A stretch of 64,000 nucleotides of DNA from an uncultured Odoribacter sp. (lineage in GTDB: Bacteria; Bacteroidota; Bacteroidia; Bacteroidales; Marinifilaceae): positions 17,965-81,964 of the forward strand of contig CALUKE010000012.1 in assembly GCA_944321165.1 (NCBI GenBank). The letters are read 5' to 3'. Shown here piece after piece: positions 17,806 to 27,608 of the stretch; position 1 is the first letter of the stretch; each line of letters opens with the position of its first letter. The translations under genes and the position numbers were made by a program. The notes under the pieces were generated by a model that saw only the letters and a list, made by a program, of their open reading frames with translations, ran no database searches and was not told the DNA's origin.

Positions 17806-19129
17806 AGCAATAAGCAAATCCGGAGTCTCCCCCTGGAAATGGGTTCCCACGTTATATTTCGCCCAAGGTCTTCCTTACGTAGTCGTTATGACCATCGCAG
17901 TCATCATGTTTAAACGCATGGGCATGTCGAACACAGACATTGCCCTATATACCAGCGGCCTAAACCTTCCCTGGGTCATCAAGCCCTTGTGGAGCCCTTT
18001 GGTCGATCTGCTAAAAACCAAACGGTGGTGGATCGTTGTCATGCAAATCGTCATCGGAGGAGGACTGGCAGGCATTGCCCTCACCGTTCCAGGACCTTGG
18101 GCCTTCCGCTACTGCCTGGCATTCATGTGGCTGTTAGCCTTCAGTTCCGCCACCCATGACATCGCTGCCGATGGTTTCTACATGCTGGAACTCGATGAAA
18201 AAAAACAGGCCTATTTCGTTGGTATCCGGAACACTTTTTACCGTTTTGCCGTTATTTTCGGGCAAGGCATTCTGGTCATGATTGCCGGTTGGTTAGAAGA
18301 ACACTATTCCACAAAAATACCCGAAACGGAGGCTATTCCACGAGCCTGGTCCATTACATTCTATATCCTGACAGCACTATTTACGATCCTCTTCATTTAT
18401 CATCACCTTTTTTTGCCACGTCCAAAACGCGACAGCGCCACCCTGAACTCCCCACAGGCCTCCATCTCAACAGTCGTTCAAGAGTTTCTCCTTACCTTTC
18501 TCGCTTTCTTTCAAAAAAAACACATAGGCAAAGCACTGATATTCATATTACTTTATCGTTTTGCCGAAGCCCAGTTGGTAAAAATCACCTCTCCTTTTCT
18601 ATTGGATGACATCGAAAGCGGAGGCCTGGCTCTTTCAACCACAGAAGTCGGCTTCATTTACGGCACCATCGGCGTCATTGCCCTGACGGTCGGCGGTATC
18701 TTCGGCGGTATCGCCATCGCCCGCAAAGGCCTGCGATCCTATCTGTGGACGATGACCTTCGCCTTGAACCTGCCCAATATCGTCTATCTATACCTGGCAT
18801 TCGCACGCCCGGAAAACATATCGCTTATCTCCGGATGCGTCGCCCTCGAACAGTTCGGATATGGCTTCGGATTCACCTCATTGACCTATTTTATGATGCT
18901 GTTCAGTCACGGGAAACATCAAACCGCCCACTACGCCCTTTGCACCGGTTTCATGGCATTGGGATTGATGTTGCCGGGCATGGCATCCGGATGGATCGAA
19001 GAAGCCATCGGCTATCGCTATTTTTTCGTCTGGATCATGCTCTGTACCCTGCCAAGCTTCTGGGCAACCGGTCTGATCCGAACGATCTTACCGGCAAATT
19101 CCGACGTTCAGGTCCCTGCCAAAGAGTAA
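17798..19129 (+). CDS. ampG: AmpG-like MFS muropeptide transporter
   Basis: The product (443 residues) is a 12-helix major-facilitator protein. It begins WVPTLYFAQGLPYVVVM, the typical AmpG N-terminus, and carries RYCLAFMWLLAFSSATHDIAADGFY. AmpG proteins import anhydro-muropeptides from the periplasm for recycling. The gene overlaps the SpoIID stop by 8 nt (ATGAATAA). Together with the LdcA LD-carboxypeptidase at 21666 it points to a peptidoglycan-recycling function for this operon. Import of other solutes cannot be excluded, because related Bacteroidetes transporters carry MurNAc. Confidence 0.85.
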   Translation: MNKAISKSGVSPWKWVPTLYFAQGLPYVVVMTIAVIMFKRMGMSNTDIALYTSGLNLPWVIKPLWSPLVDLLKTKRWWIVVMQIVIGGGLAGIALTVPGPWAFRYCLAFMWLLAFSSATHDIAADGFYMLELDEKKQAYFVGIRNTFYRFAVIFGQGILVMIAGWLEEHYSTKIPETEAIPRAWSITFYILTALFTILFIYHHLFLPRPKRDSATLNSPQASISTVVQEFLLTFLAFFQKKHIGKALIFILLYRFAEAQLVKITSPFLLDDIESGGLALSTTEVGFIYGTIGVIALTVGGIFGGIAIARKGLRSYLWTMTFALNLPNIVYLYLAFARPENISLISGCVALEQFGYGFGFTSLTYFMMLFSHGKHQTAHYALCTGFMALGLMLPGMASGWIEEAIGYRYFFVWIMLCTLPSFWATGLIRTILPANSDVQVPAKE

Positions 19130-19413
19130 TCTTCGTTTTTTATCCTTGTTTACGCATTTTTTTGAAAAAAAAATCAGAATTCTGAAACTCTTCTTCCCGG
19201 TATGCGTATAATCCCATGATTTAGCACACACCACGGGGAGAGGAAGTTTATAAAACAAGCTGATTTCCGAGGAAGTTCTTAAAAATGATGAACGGTAAAC
19301 TACGGGATTACACCACGCACACACCACACAGACGCACATATAATAGTTTCTTTTCAACCATCCCTACCGCTTTGAATTTTAAGAAACCCCAGAAATGTCT
19401 CCCTAAAAAACAC
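19130..19413. other. Noncoding gap between ampG-like gene and metG terminator
   Basis: About 280 bp without a credible gene. It holds a direct repeat GAGGAAGTT (19240-19248 and 19269-19277). A short inverted pair, TAATCCC (19209-19215) and GGGATTA (19304-19310), brackets it. Purpose unknown; no promoter-like sequence was recognised. Confidence 0.5.
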
Positions 19414-19447
19414 AGAGACTGCCTCGCATTACTTTGAGGCAGTCTCT
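19414..19447 (-). terminator. Rho-independent terminator of metG (possibly bidirectional)
   Basis: AGAGACTGCCTC (19414-19425) and GAGGCAGTCTCT (19436-19447) form a perfect 12-bp stem with a 10-nt loop. On the minus strand the stem is followed by GTGTTTTTTAG, a suitable U-tract just past the metG stop. The plus side has TGTTTTAAA. Confidence 0.85.
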
Positions 19448-19469
19448 TGTTTTAAATTATTAATGTCTT

Positions 19470-21500
19470 TCAACGGATTTCAGAACCGTTCTTCACCTCT
19501 TTGTCTGGACGAACAAAAGCCAAAGAACCATCTGCATTTTCCGCCATCAGAATCATTCCCTGAGACTCGATTCCTTTCAACAGCTTCGGTTCCAAGTTAA
19601 CGAGGATACTTACCTGCTGGCCTATCACCTCCTCCGGTGTATAATATTCGGCGATACCAGAAACAACCGTTCGAGTATCAATTCCCGTATCAATCGTCAG
19701 TTTCAACAGTTTTTTGGTCTTGGCCACCTTCTCTGCCGCAATGATTTTCCCTGCCCGAATATCCAATTTGGCAAAATCGTCGAAAGAAACATTCTCTTTG
19801 GCCGGAGCCACCTGAGCATTGGCTATTTCATTCGCCTTCTTGGTTGCCAACAATTTGTCGATCTGACGCTGAATCTGATCATCCTCGATCTTTTCAAACA
19901 GCAATCCCGGTTCATTCAGACGATGTCCTGCCGGTATCACATCATCTCCCATCCGGTTCCAGGCAATCGGTTCTATCTGCAGGAAATTCCGCAATTTCAC
20001 AGCACTGAACGGCAGGAAAGGTTCCGTCAGCGTAGACAAATCCCCGGCAATCTGCAAACAGATATTCAGAATCGTCTTCACACGGTTCTCATCTGTTTTA
20101 TAACATTTCCAAGGTTCTGTATCCGCCAGATATTTGTTTCCCAAACGGGCCAGATTCATACACTCCTTCAAAGCTTCCCGGAAATGGAAATTATCCAGAT
20201 TCTTTTCCACCCGTTCCACAATCCCCGGTATTTCAGCCAGCACATCCCGATCATAAGAAGTCAACTCTCCCCGTTCAGGTACCACACCGCCGAAATACTT
20301 CTGCGTCAATACCAGTGTCCGGTTGATGAAATTCCCGTAAATTGCCACCAACTCACTATTGTTACGAGCCTGAAAATCTTTCCAGGTAAAATCATTGTCT
20401 TTGGTTTCCGGAGCATTTGCGGTCAACACATACCGCAAAACATCCTGTTTCCCTTCAAAATCACGCAAATATTCATGTAACCAGACAGCCCAGTTCCGGG
20501 AGGTGGAAATCTTATCACCTTCCAGGTTCAGAAACTCATTGGCCGGAACGTTGTCCGGCAAGATATAACTTCCCTCCGCCTTCAACATTGCGGGGAAAAT
20601 AATGCAATGGAATACGATATTGTCCTTCCCGATGAAGTGAATCATCCGCGTTTCCGGGTCTTTCCAATATTTTTCCCAATCCGGTGTCAGATCTTTCGTA
20701 GCAGAAATGTAACCGATCGGAGCATCAAACCATACATAAAGCACTTTTCCCTGAGCATCGTCCAAAGGCACCGGTACCCCCCAGTCCAGATCGCGGGTAA
20801 CGGCCCGTGGCTGCAACCCATTATCCAACCAAGACTTACATTGCCCATACACATTGCTCTTCCATTCCTTATGTTCTTCCAGGATCCACTCTTTCAACCA
20901 ATTTTCATATTGATCCAGAGGCAAATACCAATGTTTCGTTTCTCTCAGTTCCGGCTTATTCCCGGTAATCGCCGATACCGGATTGATCAGGTCCGTGGCA
21001 TTCAGACTCGTTCCGCAAGCCTCGCACTGATCGCCATAAGCCCGTTCATTCCCGCAATGAGGACACTTCCCGACAATGTAGCGGTCGGCTAAAAACTGTC
21101 CCGCTTTTTCATCGTAAAACTGCATAGACGTCCGCTCGATGAATTTTCCTTCATCATACAATTTCTTAAAAAAAGCCGACGACAACTCATGATGTGTTTT
21201 CGAACTGGTACGAGAATAAATATCAAAAGAGATGCCGAATTCTTCAAAAGAATCTTTGATGATCTTATGATAACGGTCTACGATATCCTGCGGAGTCACC
21301 CCTTCTTTTTGCGCCTTGATCGTAATGGGCACACCATGCTCATCCGATCCTCCGATAAATACTACTTCTTCCCCTTTTTGCCGCAAATAGCGAACATAAA
21401 TATCAGCCGGTACGTACACCCCTGCCAGATGGCCGATGTGAACAGGCCCGTTAGCATACGGTAATGCTGTTGTGATCAGATTTCTCTTGAACTTAGCCAT
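19470..21500 (-). CDS. metG: Methionyl-tRNA synthetase
   Basis: The product (676 residues) charges tRNA-Met. Class I signatures are [16 protein letters not shown] (HIGH) and GDKISTSRN, the KMSKS counterpart. A zinc-binding knuckle appears as [18 protein letters not shown]. The C-terminal 110 residues form an Arc1p/EMAP-type tRNA-binding domain ([20 protein letters not shown], then PRKL-like [18 protein letters not shown]). Length is normal for the two-domain form. It is divergent from ldcA, and a heptamer repeat lies in the shared promoter region. Confidence 0.97.
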   Translation of the reverse strand: MAKFKRNLITTALPYANGPVHIGHLAGVYVPADIYVRYLRQKGEEVVFIGGSDEHGVPITIKAQKEGVTPQDIVDRYHKIIKDSFEEFGISFDIYSRTSSKTHHELSSAFFKKLYDEGKFIERTSMQFYDEKAGQFLADRYIVGKCPHCGNERAYGDQCEACGTSLNATDLINPVSAITGNKPELRETKHWYLPLDQYENWLKEWILEEHKEWKSNVYGQCKSWLDNGLQPRAVTRDLDWGVPVPLDDAQGKVLYVWFDAPIGYISATKDLTPDWEKYWKDPETRMIHFIGKDNIVFHCIIFPAMLKAEGSYILPDNVPANEFLNLEGDKISTSRNWAVWLHEYLRDFEGKQDVLRYVLTANAPETKDNDFTWKDFQARNNSELVAIYGNFINRTLVLTQKYFGGVVPERGELTSYDRDVLAEIPGIVERVEKNLDNFHFREALKECMNLARLGNKYLADTEPWKCYKTDENRVKTILNICLQIAGDLSTLTEPFLPFSAVKLRNFLQIEPIAWNRMGDDVIPAGHRLNEPGLLFEKIEDDQIQRQIDKLLATKKANEIANAQVAPAKENVSFDDFAKLDIRAGKIIAAEKVAKTKKLLKLTIDTGIDTRTVVSGIAEYYTPEEVIGQQVSILVNLEPKLLKGIESQGMILMAENADGSLAFVRPDKEVKNGSEIR

Positions 21501-21545
21501 ATCTCTTTTTGTTATGTCGATTTCAAAATCTTAAATTCCAAGATG

Positions 21546-21553
21546 CAAAGGTA
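21546..21553 (-). promoter_or_regulatory. Putative metG -7 promoter element
   Basis: On the minus strand this reads TACCTTTG, matching TAnnTTTG, about 45 bp before the metG ATG. The expected -33 position falls inside the ATTGAAA repeat, where TTTC stands in for TTTG. Confidence 0.5.
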
Positions 21554-21560
21554 AGAAATA

Positions 21561-21591
21561 ATTGAAAATTGAAAATTGAAAATTGAAAATT
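21561..21591. repeat. Heptamer tandem repeat ATTGAAA, 4.4 copies
   Basis: Four exact copies of ATTGAAA plus a trailing ATT lie between the divergent metG and ldcA genes, overlapping the likely -33 region of metG. Short tandem repeats can change copy number by slippage, which here would move promoter elements. Confidence 0.85.
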
Positions 21592-21665
21592 ACTTATCTT
21601 CGCAATCGAAAAGCCTGGCATTTTCCAGACTTTCACTTTAATTGATTTCAATTTTTACACAGCCT

Positions 21666-22562
21666 ATGTTCAGACCACCCTATCTCCAAGCCGGTGACCA
21701 GGTTGCCTTAGTTTCTCCTGCAGGCAGCGTCGACCCAAGCTACATCCATTATGCCATGGATCTACTGCGTTCCTGGGACCTGAAGCCCATTGTCGGTCCG
21801 AATGCCACTGCGGCATACGGTTACTTTGCGGGAAAAGACGAACAACGCCTCCAAGACATGCAATGGGCCCTCGATGATGAAGACATCCGGGCCATTTTCT
21901 GTACCCGAGGCGGTTACGGAAGCATGCGGATCGTGGAAAAGTTGGACTACTCGCTTTTTCAAGGCTCCCCCAAATGGCTGGTCGGTTTCAGCGATATCAC
22001 CGTATTCCATTCCAAACTGAACACCTTGGGAATCGAAAGCATGCACGCAGCCATGCCGAAAAGTTTCCGCACCACCCATCCGGAGGCCATACGCCGTTTA
22101 AAAGAATTTTTGTTCGGGCAGATTTCTTCTTACGAACTGCCCCCGCATCCATTCAACCGGGAAGGTGTCGTCCAGGCAGAACTGACCGGTGGCAATCTGA
22201 CTCTGTTACACTGTCTGCGTTCTTCCGTACTGGAATGTAAACATCAGAGCTCCATTCTTTTTATGGAAGATGTCGGAGAAAATCTATATGCCATCGACCG
22301 CATGTTGCAGAGTATGAAACTGACCGATAAATTCTTCAAACTACAAGGCTTGATCGTCGGAGAATTTTCCGAGATGAAAGGCCTTAATTTCGGGAAGGAT
22401 GCGTATGAAATCATACAGGAAATATTCTCCGACTATGCCTATCCGATCTGTTTCGGCTTTCCGGCAGGCCATGGAGAGAATAACTACCCGCTGATCATCG
22501 GTTCCACCATCGAAATGGAGATCAGCTCTTCCGGAACCGTTATCCATTTTCAAAATGATTAA
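21666..22562 (+). CDS. ldcA: LD-carboxypeptidase (peptidase family S66)
   Basis: The product is about 298 residues. S66 enzymes cut the bond between the L-centre of meso-diaminopimelate (or another diamino acid) and terminal D-Ala in recycled tetrapeptides. Visible landmarks are the N-terminal LQAGDQVALVSPAGSV, the nucleophile region CTRGGYGSMRI with the catalytic Ser, and a C-terminal FPAGHGENNYPLIIG holding the His. The frame opens with TTG at 21642; the ATG at 21666 (MFRPPYLQAG) is the true-looking start. It leads an operon with gldH, trmB and mnmA. It fits functionally with the AmpG-like transporter upstream. Confidence 0.93.
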   Translation: MFRPPYLQAGDQVALVSPAGSVDPSYIHYAMDLLRSWDLKPIVGPNATAAYGYFAGKDEQRLQDMQWALDDEDIRAIFCTRGGYGSMRIVEKLDYSLFQGSPKWLVGFSDITVFHSKLNTLGIESMHAAMPKSFRTTHPEAIRRLKEFLFGQISSYELPPHPFNREGVVQAELTGGNLTLLHCLRSSVLECKHQSSILFMEDVGENLYAIDRMLQSMKLTDKFFKLQGLIVGEFSEMKGLNFGKDAYEIIQEIFSDYAYPICFGFPAGHGENNYPLIIGSTIEMEISSSGTVIHFQND

Positions 22563-23019
22563 CCGTTCCGAGATGAAAAAATACCTGATTCCTTTTTTTA
22601 TTCTCAGCTTGGGAGCCTGTCAACAGGGAATTGTTTTCGAGAAATACGAAAGCCTGCCGGAGGAGGTTTGGTACAAATACCATGCCGTTGAATTTCTCGT
22701 TCCCATTCCGGATAGCGGACAATACCGGGTAAGCCTCTGTCTGCGACATACCACCGATTACGAAATGACCGATCTGTGGTGTATGGTTTCTACCCGCAGT
22801 CACGCCACCACCCAATTGGCCGATACCGTGGATCTGAAAATTACGGAAACGGACGGACGCTGGATCGGAACAGGTGGACGCATCAAAACTTTGGAACAGG
22901 CAATCAATCTGAATCCGGTCAATTTACCGAAAGGAAACGTTATTTTCCGGATCGAGCCGGGCATGCCCCTCGAAGAAATCAACGGCGTGAAAGACATCGG
23001 TATAAAAATTGAAAAATAA
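22555..23019 (+). CDS. gldH: GldH-family lipoprotein
   Basis: The product is 148-154 residues. It has a lipoprotein signal (MKKYLIPFFILSLGAC, lipidation Cys in LGAC) and the GldH body with W-K/H-F segments such as YRVSLCLRHTTDYEMTDLW and a terminal KDIGIKIEK. GldH is needed for gliding and type IX secretion in Flavobacterium, yet homologues persist in non-gliding gut Bacteroidales, where the job is unclear. The ATG at 22555 overlaps the ldcA stop as ATGATTAA. An internal ATG at 22573 gives a more typical signal peptide, so either start is possible. Confidence 0.85.
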   Translation: MINRSEMKKYLIPFFILSLGACQQGIVFEKYESLPEEVWYKYHAVEFLVPIPDSGQYRVSLCLRHTTDYEMTDLWCMVSTRSHATTQLADTVDLKITETDGRWIGTGGRIKTLEQAINLNPVNLPKGNVIFRIEPGMPLEEINGVKDIGIKIEK

Positions 23020-23039
23020 ACATGAATTTCTAACACACC

Positions 23040-23789
23040 ATGGCAAAAAAGAAACTGGCACGATTTGCAGAAATGGAGATACTCCCCAACGTTTTTCAAC
23101 CCCAACACAAAGAGGTTTTCCGTACGGATTACCAATTAAAAGGGAAATGGCATCAGGAGGTATTCCACAACGATCACCCCATTCTACTGGAAATCGGATG
23201 TGGCAAAGGAGAATATACCGTCGGTCTGGGCAAGCTCTATCCGGAAAAAAACTTTATCGGACTGGACATTAAGGGAGCCCGTATGTGGAAAGGTGCCAAA
23301 ACAGCCATCGAAGAAGGACTGCAAAACGTCGCATTTCTCCGTATGTATGCAGAAATGCTTGAATCGGCTTTTGCTCCGGGCGAAATCTCCGAGCTATGGA
23401 TCACTTTTCCCGACCCACAAATGGCCAAAGCCAGGAAACGACTTACAGGCAGCCGTTTTCTGAATCTCTACCGAAAAATTCTGAGTCCGAACGCCGTGAT
23501 TCATTTGAAAACAGACAGTCCGTTTTTATATGCCTACACCACGGAAATCATCCGCCACAACCAGTTACCGGTCGACCTACAGACAGAAGACTTGTACGGC
23601 TGCGGCTGGGATGACAAAATACTAAGTATCAAAACATTCTATGAGAAGCAGTGGTTATCGAGAGGCAAAACCATCAAATACATCCGTTTTTCCTTGGGAA
23701 CAAACGATCTTTTATCCGAACCCGACATAGAAATAGAAAAAGACGATTATCACAGTGAAGCCCGTTTTATGAATCTTCTTGAGCAATAA
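23040..23789 (+). CDS. trmB: tRNA (guanine-N7-)-methyltransferase TrmB
   Basis: The product (249 residues) installs m7G46 in the tRNA variable loop using SAM. It contains the SAM motif LEIGCGKGEYTVGLG, an acidic follow-up FIGLDIKGARMWKG, and the family signature WITFPDPQMAKARKR. It also has HLKTDSPFLYAYT. Length and N-terminal lead (about 50 residues before the SAM motif) are usual for Bacteroidetes members. It lies 20 bp after gldH and 11 bp before mnmA, another tRNA-modification gene. Confidence 0.95.
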   Translation: MAKKKLARFAEMEILPNVFQPQHKEVFRTDYQLKGKWHQEVFHNDHPILLEIGCGKGEYTVGLGKLYPEKNFIGLDIKGARMWKGAKTAIEEGLQNVAFLRMYAEMLESAFAPGEISELWITFPDPQMAKARKRLTGSRFLNLYRKILSPNAVIHLKTDSPFLYAYTTEIIRHNQLPVDLQTEDLYGCGWDDKILSIKTFYEKQWLSRGKTIKYIRFSLGTNDLLSEPDIEIEKDDYHSEARFMNLLEQ

Positions 23790-23800
23790 AAACACAGCGC

Positions 23801-24886
23801 ATGAAAAAGAAAAAAGTATTGATCGCCATGAGCGGAGGAATCGACAGTACGGTTGCCGCCATGCTGTTATTGGAACAAGGATATGAACTGGTCGGTGTCA
23901 CTTACCGCACCTTCGACCAGATCTCCCGGGCTTGCCTGGAAAAAGAAAAAGGATGCTGCAGCGTAGACTCTCTGTTCGAAGCCAAGCGGATGGCTCAGGA
24001 ACTGGGATTTCCCCATCATATTCTGGACATCCGGGAAGAATTCAAGTCGACCGTCATCGCCAATTTCATCGGGGAATATCTGCGAGGCCGGACTCCGAAT
24101 CCTTGCGTAATATGCAATTCCGTCATCAAATGGGGGAAACTGATGCAAACAGCGGACGAAATGGGATGCGACTACATCGCCACCGGCCACTATGCCCGCA
24201 TCGGTCACCAAACAGAACGCTGGTATTTACGCAAAGGAGTAGACACCACCAAAGACCAGACCTATTTTCTTTGGACACTGAATCAGGAAAATCTGTCCCG
24301 TACGATATTTCCATTGGGAGAACTCACCAAGCCGCAAGTACGGAAAATTGCGTTCGACCACGGCTATGAAAAACTCTCACAAAAAGGGGAGAGTCAGGAG
24401 ATCTGTTTCATTCCCGACAACGATTACCGCTCTTTTCTGGCTGAACAGGTCGAAAACTACGCAGAAAAATACGGACCCGGTATTTTCGTAAATACCCGGG
24501 GAGAGAAATTAGGAGAACACAAAGGCTTCCCCAATTATACCATCGGACAGCGCAAAGGCTTAGGCATCGCTTTGGGACAACCGATGTTTGTGGTCGCCAT
24601 TCATCCGGAGAGCAATACAGTCGTATTGGGGACCAAAGAGGAACTGCAGGGAAAAACATGTTACATCAGCCGACTCAACTGGATGAAATACGATCAGATA
24701 GCCGACGGATTCGAAATTACAGCCAAAATCCGCTACCGGAACGAAGGCGGGAAAGCTCTTTTATATCCGGAAGGAGAACGCATCAGAATGGTTTTCCAGG
24801 ATCCGATGGATTCCATCACCCCCGGACAAAGCGCCGTCTTCTATGAAGGCGACGATGTAGTAGGCGGTGGCATCATTGAAAGCTAA
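23801..24886 (+). CDS. mnmA: tRNA-specific 2-thiouridylase MnmA
   Basis: The product (361 residues) makes the 2-thio group of s2U34 in tRNA Lys, Glu and Gln. The PP-loop is AMSGGIDSTVAAMLL, with Ile where Val is common. The two catalytic cysteines lie in TPNPCVICNSVIKW and SQEICFIPD. GHYARIG and the C-terminal beta-barrel follow. It is the last gene of the ldcA operon and its stop lies 11 bp from that of convergent ddl. Confidence 0.96.
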   Translation: MKKKKVLIAMSGGIDSTVAAMLLLEQGYELVGVTYRTFDQISRACLEKEKGCCSVDSLFEAKRMAQELGFPHHILDIREEFKSTVIANFIGEYLRGRTPNPCVICNSVIKWGKLMQTADEMGCDYIATGHYARIGHQTERWYLRKGVDTTKDQTYFLWTLNQENLSRTIFPLGELTKPQVRKIAFDHGYEKLSQKGESQEICFIPDNDYRSFLAEQVENYAEKYGPGIFVNTRGEKLGEHKGFPNYTIGQRKGLGIALGQPMFVVAIHPESNTVVLGTKEELQGKTCYISRLNWMKYDQIADGFEITAKIRYRNEGGKALLYPEGERIRMVFQDPMDSITPGQSAVFYEGDDVVGGGIIES

Positions 24887-24912
24887 ACTGAACCGGCCTA
24901 CCGATTCAGTTT
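24885..24912. terminator. Compact stem-loop spanning two convergent stops
   Basis: AAACTGAA (24885-24892) pairs with TTCAGTTT (24905-24912), with inner CGG/CCG pairing. The hairpin overlaps the stop codons of mnmA and ddl. U-tracts are short on both sides, so termination strength is uncertain. Confidence 0.5.
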
Positions 24913-25875
24913 GTCTTCTATGATCTCCGTAAGCACATCCCGTAAACGGATTCCCATTACCTTCACCATTTTAGGTACGAAACTATTGGCAGTCATTCCG
25001 GGAGTGGTATTTACCTCCAGCATAATCACCTCTTCCCCCCGGACAAAACCGTCGATGCGGATAATTCCGTCACAACGGAGGACATCGTACACGACAGACG
25101 CCATTTCCTGGATCCGATCTGTAATTTCCTCCGAGAAACGTCCCGGAATGATCTCCTCCGACATTTTTGCGTCGTATTTCGCCTCATAATCGAAAAACTC
25201 CTTCTTCGGGATAACTTCCGCTACCGGCATAATCACTTTTTTATCACCGACTTTATACAATCCACATGTAAACTCCGTTCCGTCAATAAAACTTTCCACC
25301 AGGATCTCTTTGCACTTACCGAATGCCGTTTCAATTGCCGTTTCAAAATCCTCCGCCGATTTTACCTTGGAAACTCCGAAACTGGATCCCTCTGCATTGG
25401 GCTTCACGAAACAGGGCAATCCCACAGCCTTCAATACCGCCTCTTTATCGAATGCCTTTCCCCGTGTCAACAGGATCGGCTGGGTAGTTTTAATGCCAAA
25501 GTTGCTAAGATAATTGGTACAGGTATATTTATCAAACGTCATGGCTTCTACCAGAGTACTACAAGTAGAATAAGGTACCCCCATCATATCCAGATACCCC
25601 TGCAACATACCGTTCTCTCCCGGATTTCCATGAATCGTAATATAAGCAAAATCAAAAATGATTTTCTCTCCGGCCCGGACAAAAGAAAAGTCATTCTTAT
25701 CGACTGGCCATTTCTGATCGCCAATCTCTACCATCCATTCTCTTCCCCTCAAAATCATCAAATATTTATTGTATTTCTCTTCGTCTATCTCTGAAAAAAT
25801 ATGGTTCCCGGATTTTATGGATACTTCATATTCCGAAGAGTTGCCACCTGCGATCACTACAATGTTTTTCTTCAT
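24898..25875 (-). CDS. ddl: D-alanine--D-alanine ligase
   Basis: The product is about 325 residues from ATG 25875 (MKKNIVVIAGGNSSEYEVS). The 35 extra residues to 25980 are not family-like. The ATP-grasp enzyme joins two D-alanines. Visible motifs are the N-terminal GGNSSEYEVS, ITIHGNPGENGMLQGYLD, the ATP-binding CFVKPNAEGSSFGVSKV, and the C-terminal metal/product segment EVNTTPGMTANSF. It complements the alanine racemase and MurF activities encoded at 8691-11141. No companion resistance genes were seen, so this is the housekeeping ligase. Confidence 0.95.
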   Translation of the reverse strand: MKKNIVVIAGGNSSEYEVSIKSGNHIFSEIDEEKYNKYLMILRGREWMVEIGDQKWPVDKNDFSFVRAGEKIIFDFAYITIHGNPGENGMLQGYLDMMGVPYSTCSTLVEAMTFDKYTCTNYLSNFGIKTTQPILLTRGKAFDKEAVLKAVGLPCFVKPNAEGSSFGVSKVKSAEDFETAIETAFGKCKEILVESFIDGTEFTCGLYKVGDKKVIMPVAEVIPKKEFFDYEAKYDAKMSEEIIPGRFSEEITDRIQEMASVVYDVLRCDGIIRIDGFVRGEEVIMLEVNTTPGMTANSFVPKMVKVMGIRLRDVLTEIIEDKLNR

Positions 25876-26104
25876 GTTCCTAAAATTAACATTTACTAAA
25901 AAGTTCTTTACGATCGTCGCAAAATTAACTCTCAAATTCAAAAACCTTTCTATCCGTCCGCATAAATTTTTACCGGTCAATCATTTTTCTTACCCGGCAT
26001 AAAGTTCGGATTCCCGTTTTCTCGCTGAATATCCATAAAAATTTATTATTACTTTTGTCCACCAATTCACAAAGCTATACATTCGAAAACCGACTTCTAT
26101 TATA

Positions 26105-27454
26105 ATGCACACCACCGATCTGACACAGGGAAGCATCTTCCGCAGCTTATGGACCATGGCGGTTCCATTGATTTCGGCTTCATTTATCCAGATGGCCTAC
26201 AGCATGACCGACATGCTTTGGTTAGGCCACCTGGGCAGCGATGCCGTCGCCGCTGCCGGAGCAGCCGGATTCTTTACCTGGCTTTGCAATGCACTGTCGT
26301 TTATGACCAAGATCGGTTCCGAAATCACGGTTTCCCAGTCAATCGGAGCCAAAGACTACAAGCGGGCCTGCTGCTATGCCGGCCAGGCCATCACCTTGTC
26401 CACCCTGTTCGGTTTTGCTTATACCTGTCTGATTCTGATCGCCGCCCCGGCATTAATCGGTCTGTTTCGTTTTGACACGAATATTTCAGAACAGGCCATC
26501 CATTACATGCGCATTGTGGCACCGGGTCTGTTTTTTCAATTCAACAACAATACCTTCAGCGGTCTCTACAACGGCCAAGGAGACAGTCGTACCCCTTTCC
26601 GCACTTCTGCCGTCGGTCTGTTGGTCAATATCCTGCTTGATCCGATCCTCATATACGGCATCGGTCCGATCCCGGCATTAGGGACTGCCGGAGCAGCCCT
26701 GGCCACCGCATTCGCCCAATTCGTCGTTTTCTGTATTTTTGCCCGACGGATTTTCACGTCCCGCTTTCCATTAGGCCGTATGCATCTGTTCAACCCTCTG
26801 ATAAACGATTTTGCCCGACGGATCATACTCCTCGGCTTGCCTGTCAGCATGCAAAATGCCTTGTTTTCCATGTTTTCCCTGACATTGGCAACGCTGGCTG
26901 CCCGTTGGGGAGCAATTGGAGTCGCCGCACAAAGCATCGGATCACAAATCGAAGCGATCTCCTGGATGACAGCGGCCGGTTTCTCTACCGCTCTTGCCGC
27001 CTTCACCGGTCAGAACTACGGAGCCGGCCAGTATGAACGTATCCGACAAGGCTATCAATTGACCTTAAAAATAGCCGGCAGTATCGGTCTTGCTGCCGGA
27101 ATCCTGTTTTTTATCCTGAATCAGGAAATTTTCGGACTTTTCGTTACTGAGCCCGAAGCCATCCAGGCTGGAGGCGATTACCTGAAAATTCTGGCCCTTT
27201 CGCAACTTTTCATGGTAACGGAATCAGTCACAGCCGGAGCTTTCAACGGAACAGGCAGAACGACGCCACCCGCTCTGATCGGTATTCTCTTCACCGGAGC
27301 CCGCATCCCCATGGCTTATTTTCTAACCACCTTCCCCGCTCTCGGACTAAACGGAATCTGGTGGAGCATAACCTTGTCCAGCATACTGAAAGGCAGCCTG
27401 CTGCCACTCTGGTTTCTGCATTTTCAACGCACAGTTCTCCAAAAGCATTCATAA
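26105..27454 (+). CDS. MATE-family efflux transporter
   Basis: The product (449 residues) has 12 predicted membrane segments in two pseudo-repeats. The N-terminal LWTMAVPLISASFIQMAYSM, the repeat-equivalent start FARRIILLGLPVSMQNAL and the MATE-type FNGTGRTTPPALIG support this family. MATE proteins export cationic drugs or metabolites using Na+ or H+ gradients. Its neighbours (ddl, convergent, and mdh) give no clue to substrate. A 228-bp A/T-rich gap precedes it, in which no other gene was found. Confidence 0.92.
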   Translation: MHTTDLTQGSIFRSLWTMAVPLISASFIQMAYSMTDMLWLGHLGSDAVAAAGAAGFFTWLCNALSFMTKIGSEITVSQSIGAKDYKRACCYAGQAITLSTLFGFAYTCLILIAAPALIGLFRFDTNISEQAIHYMRIVAPGLFFQFNNNTFSGLYNGQGDSRTPFRTSAVGLLVNILLDPILIYGIGPIPALGTAGAALATAFAQFVVFCIFARRIFTSRFPLGRMHLFNPLINDFARRIILLGLPVSMQNALFSMFSLTLATLAARWGAIGVAAQSIGSQIEAISWMTAAGFSTALAAFTGQNYGAGQYERIRQGYQLTLKIAGSIGLAAGILFFILNQEIFGLFVTEPEAIQAGGDYLKILALSQLFMVTESVTAGAFNGTGRTTPPALIGILFTGARIPMAYFLTTFPALGLNGIWWSITLSSILKGSLLPLWFLHFQRTVLQKHS

Positions 27455-27512
27455 CCCGAGATAACTCCCTCCCAGAAAAACGAATATTATTAGAGAATTT
27501 TTTCTGTAATAT

Positions 27513-27543
27513 TTTGTATTGGCACAAAAAAGAATTAAATTTG
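27513..27543 (+). promoter_or_regulatory. Bacteroidetes-type promoter of mdh
   Basis: TTTG (27513-27516), a 19-nt spacer and TAAATTTG (27536-27543) match the -33/-7 consensus exactly, about 65 bp before the mdh ATG. Confidence 0.75.
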
Positions 27544-27608
27544 ACGTCGGAATAAAAACTCCAAAAAAGATAATACATTATTAAGTATAACAATAAAATT
27601 ATTACAAA

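Noticed and set aside
19209..19310. Possible second large palindrome between ampG and metG
   Set aside because: Only 7-bp arms (TAATCCC/GGGATTA) pair and the interior does not, so chance is likely.
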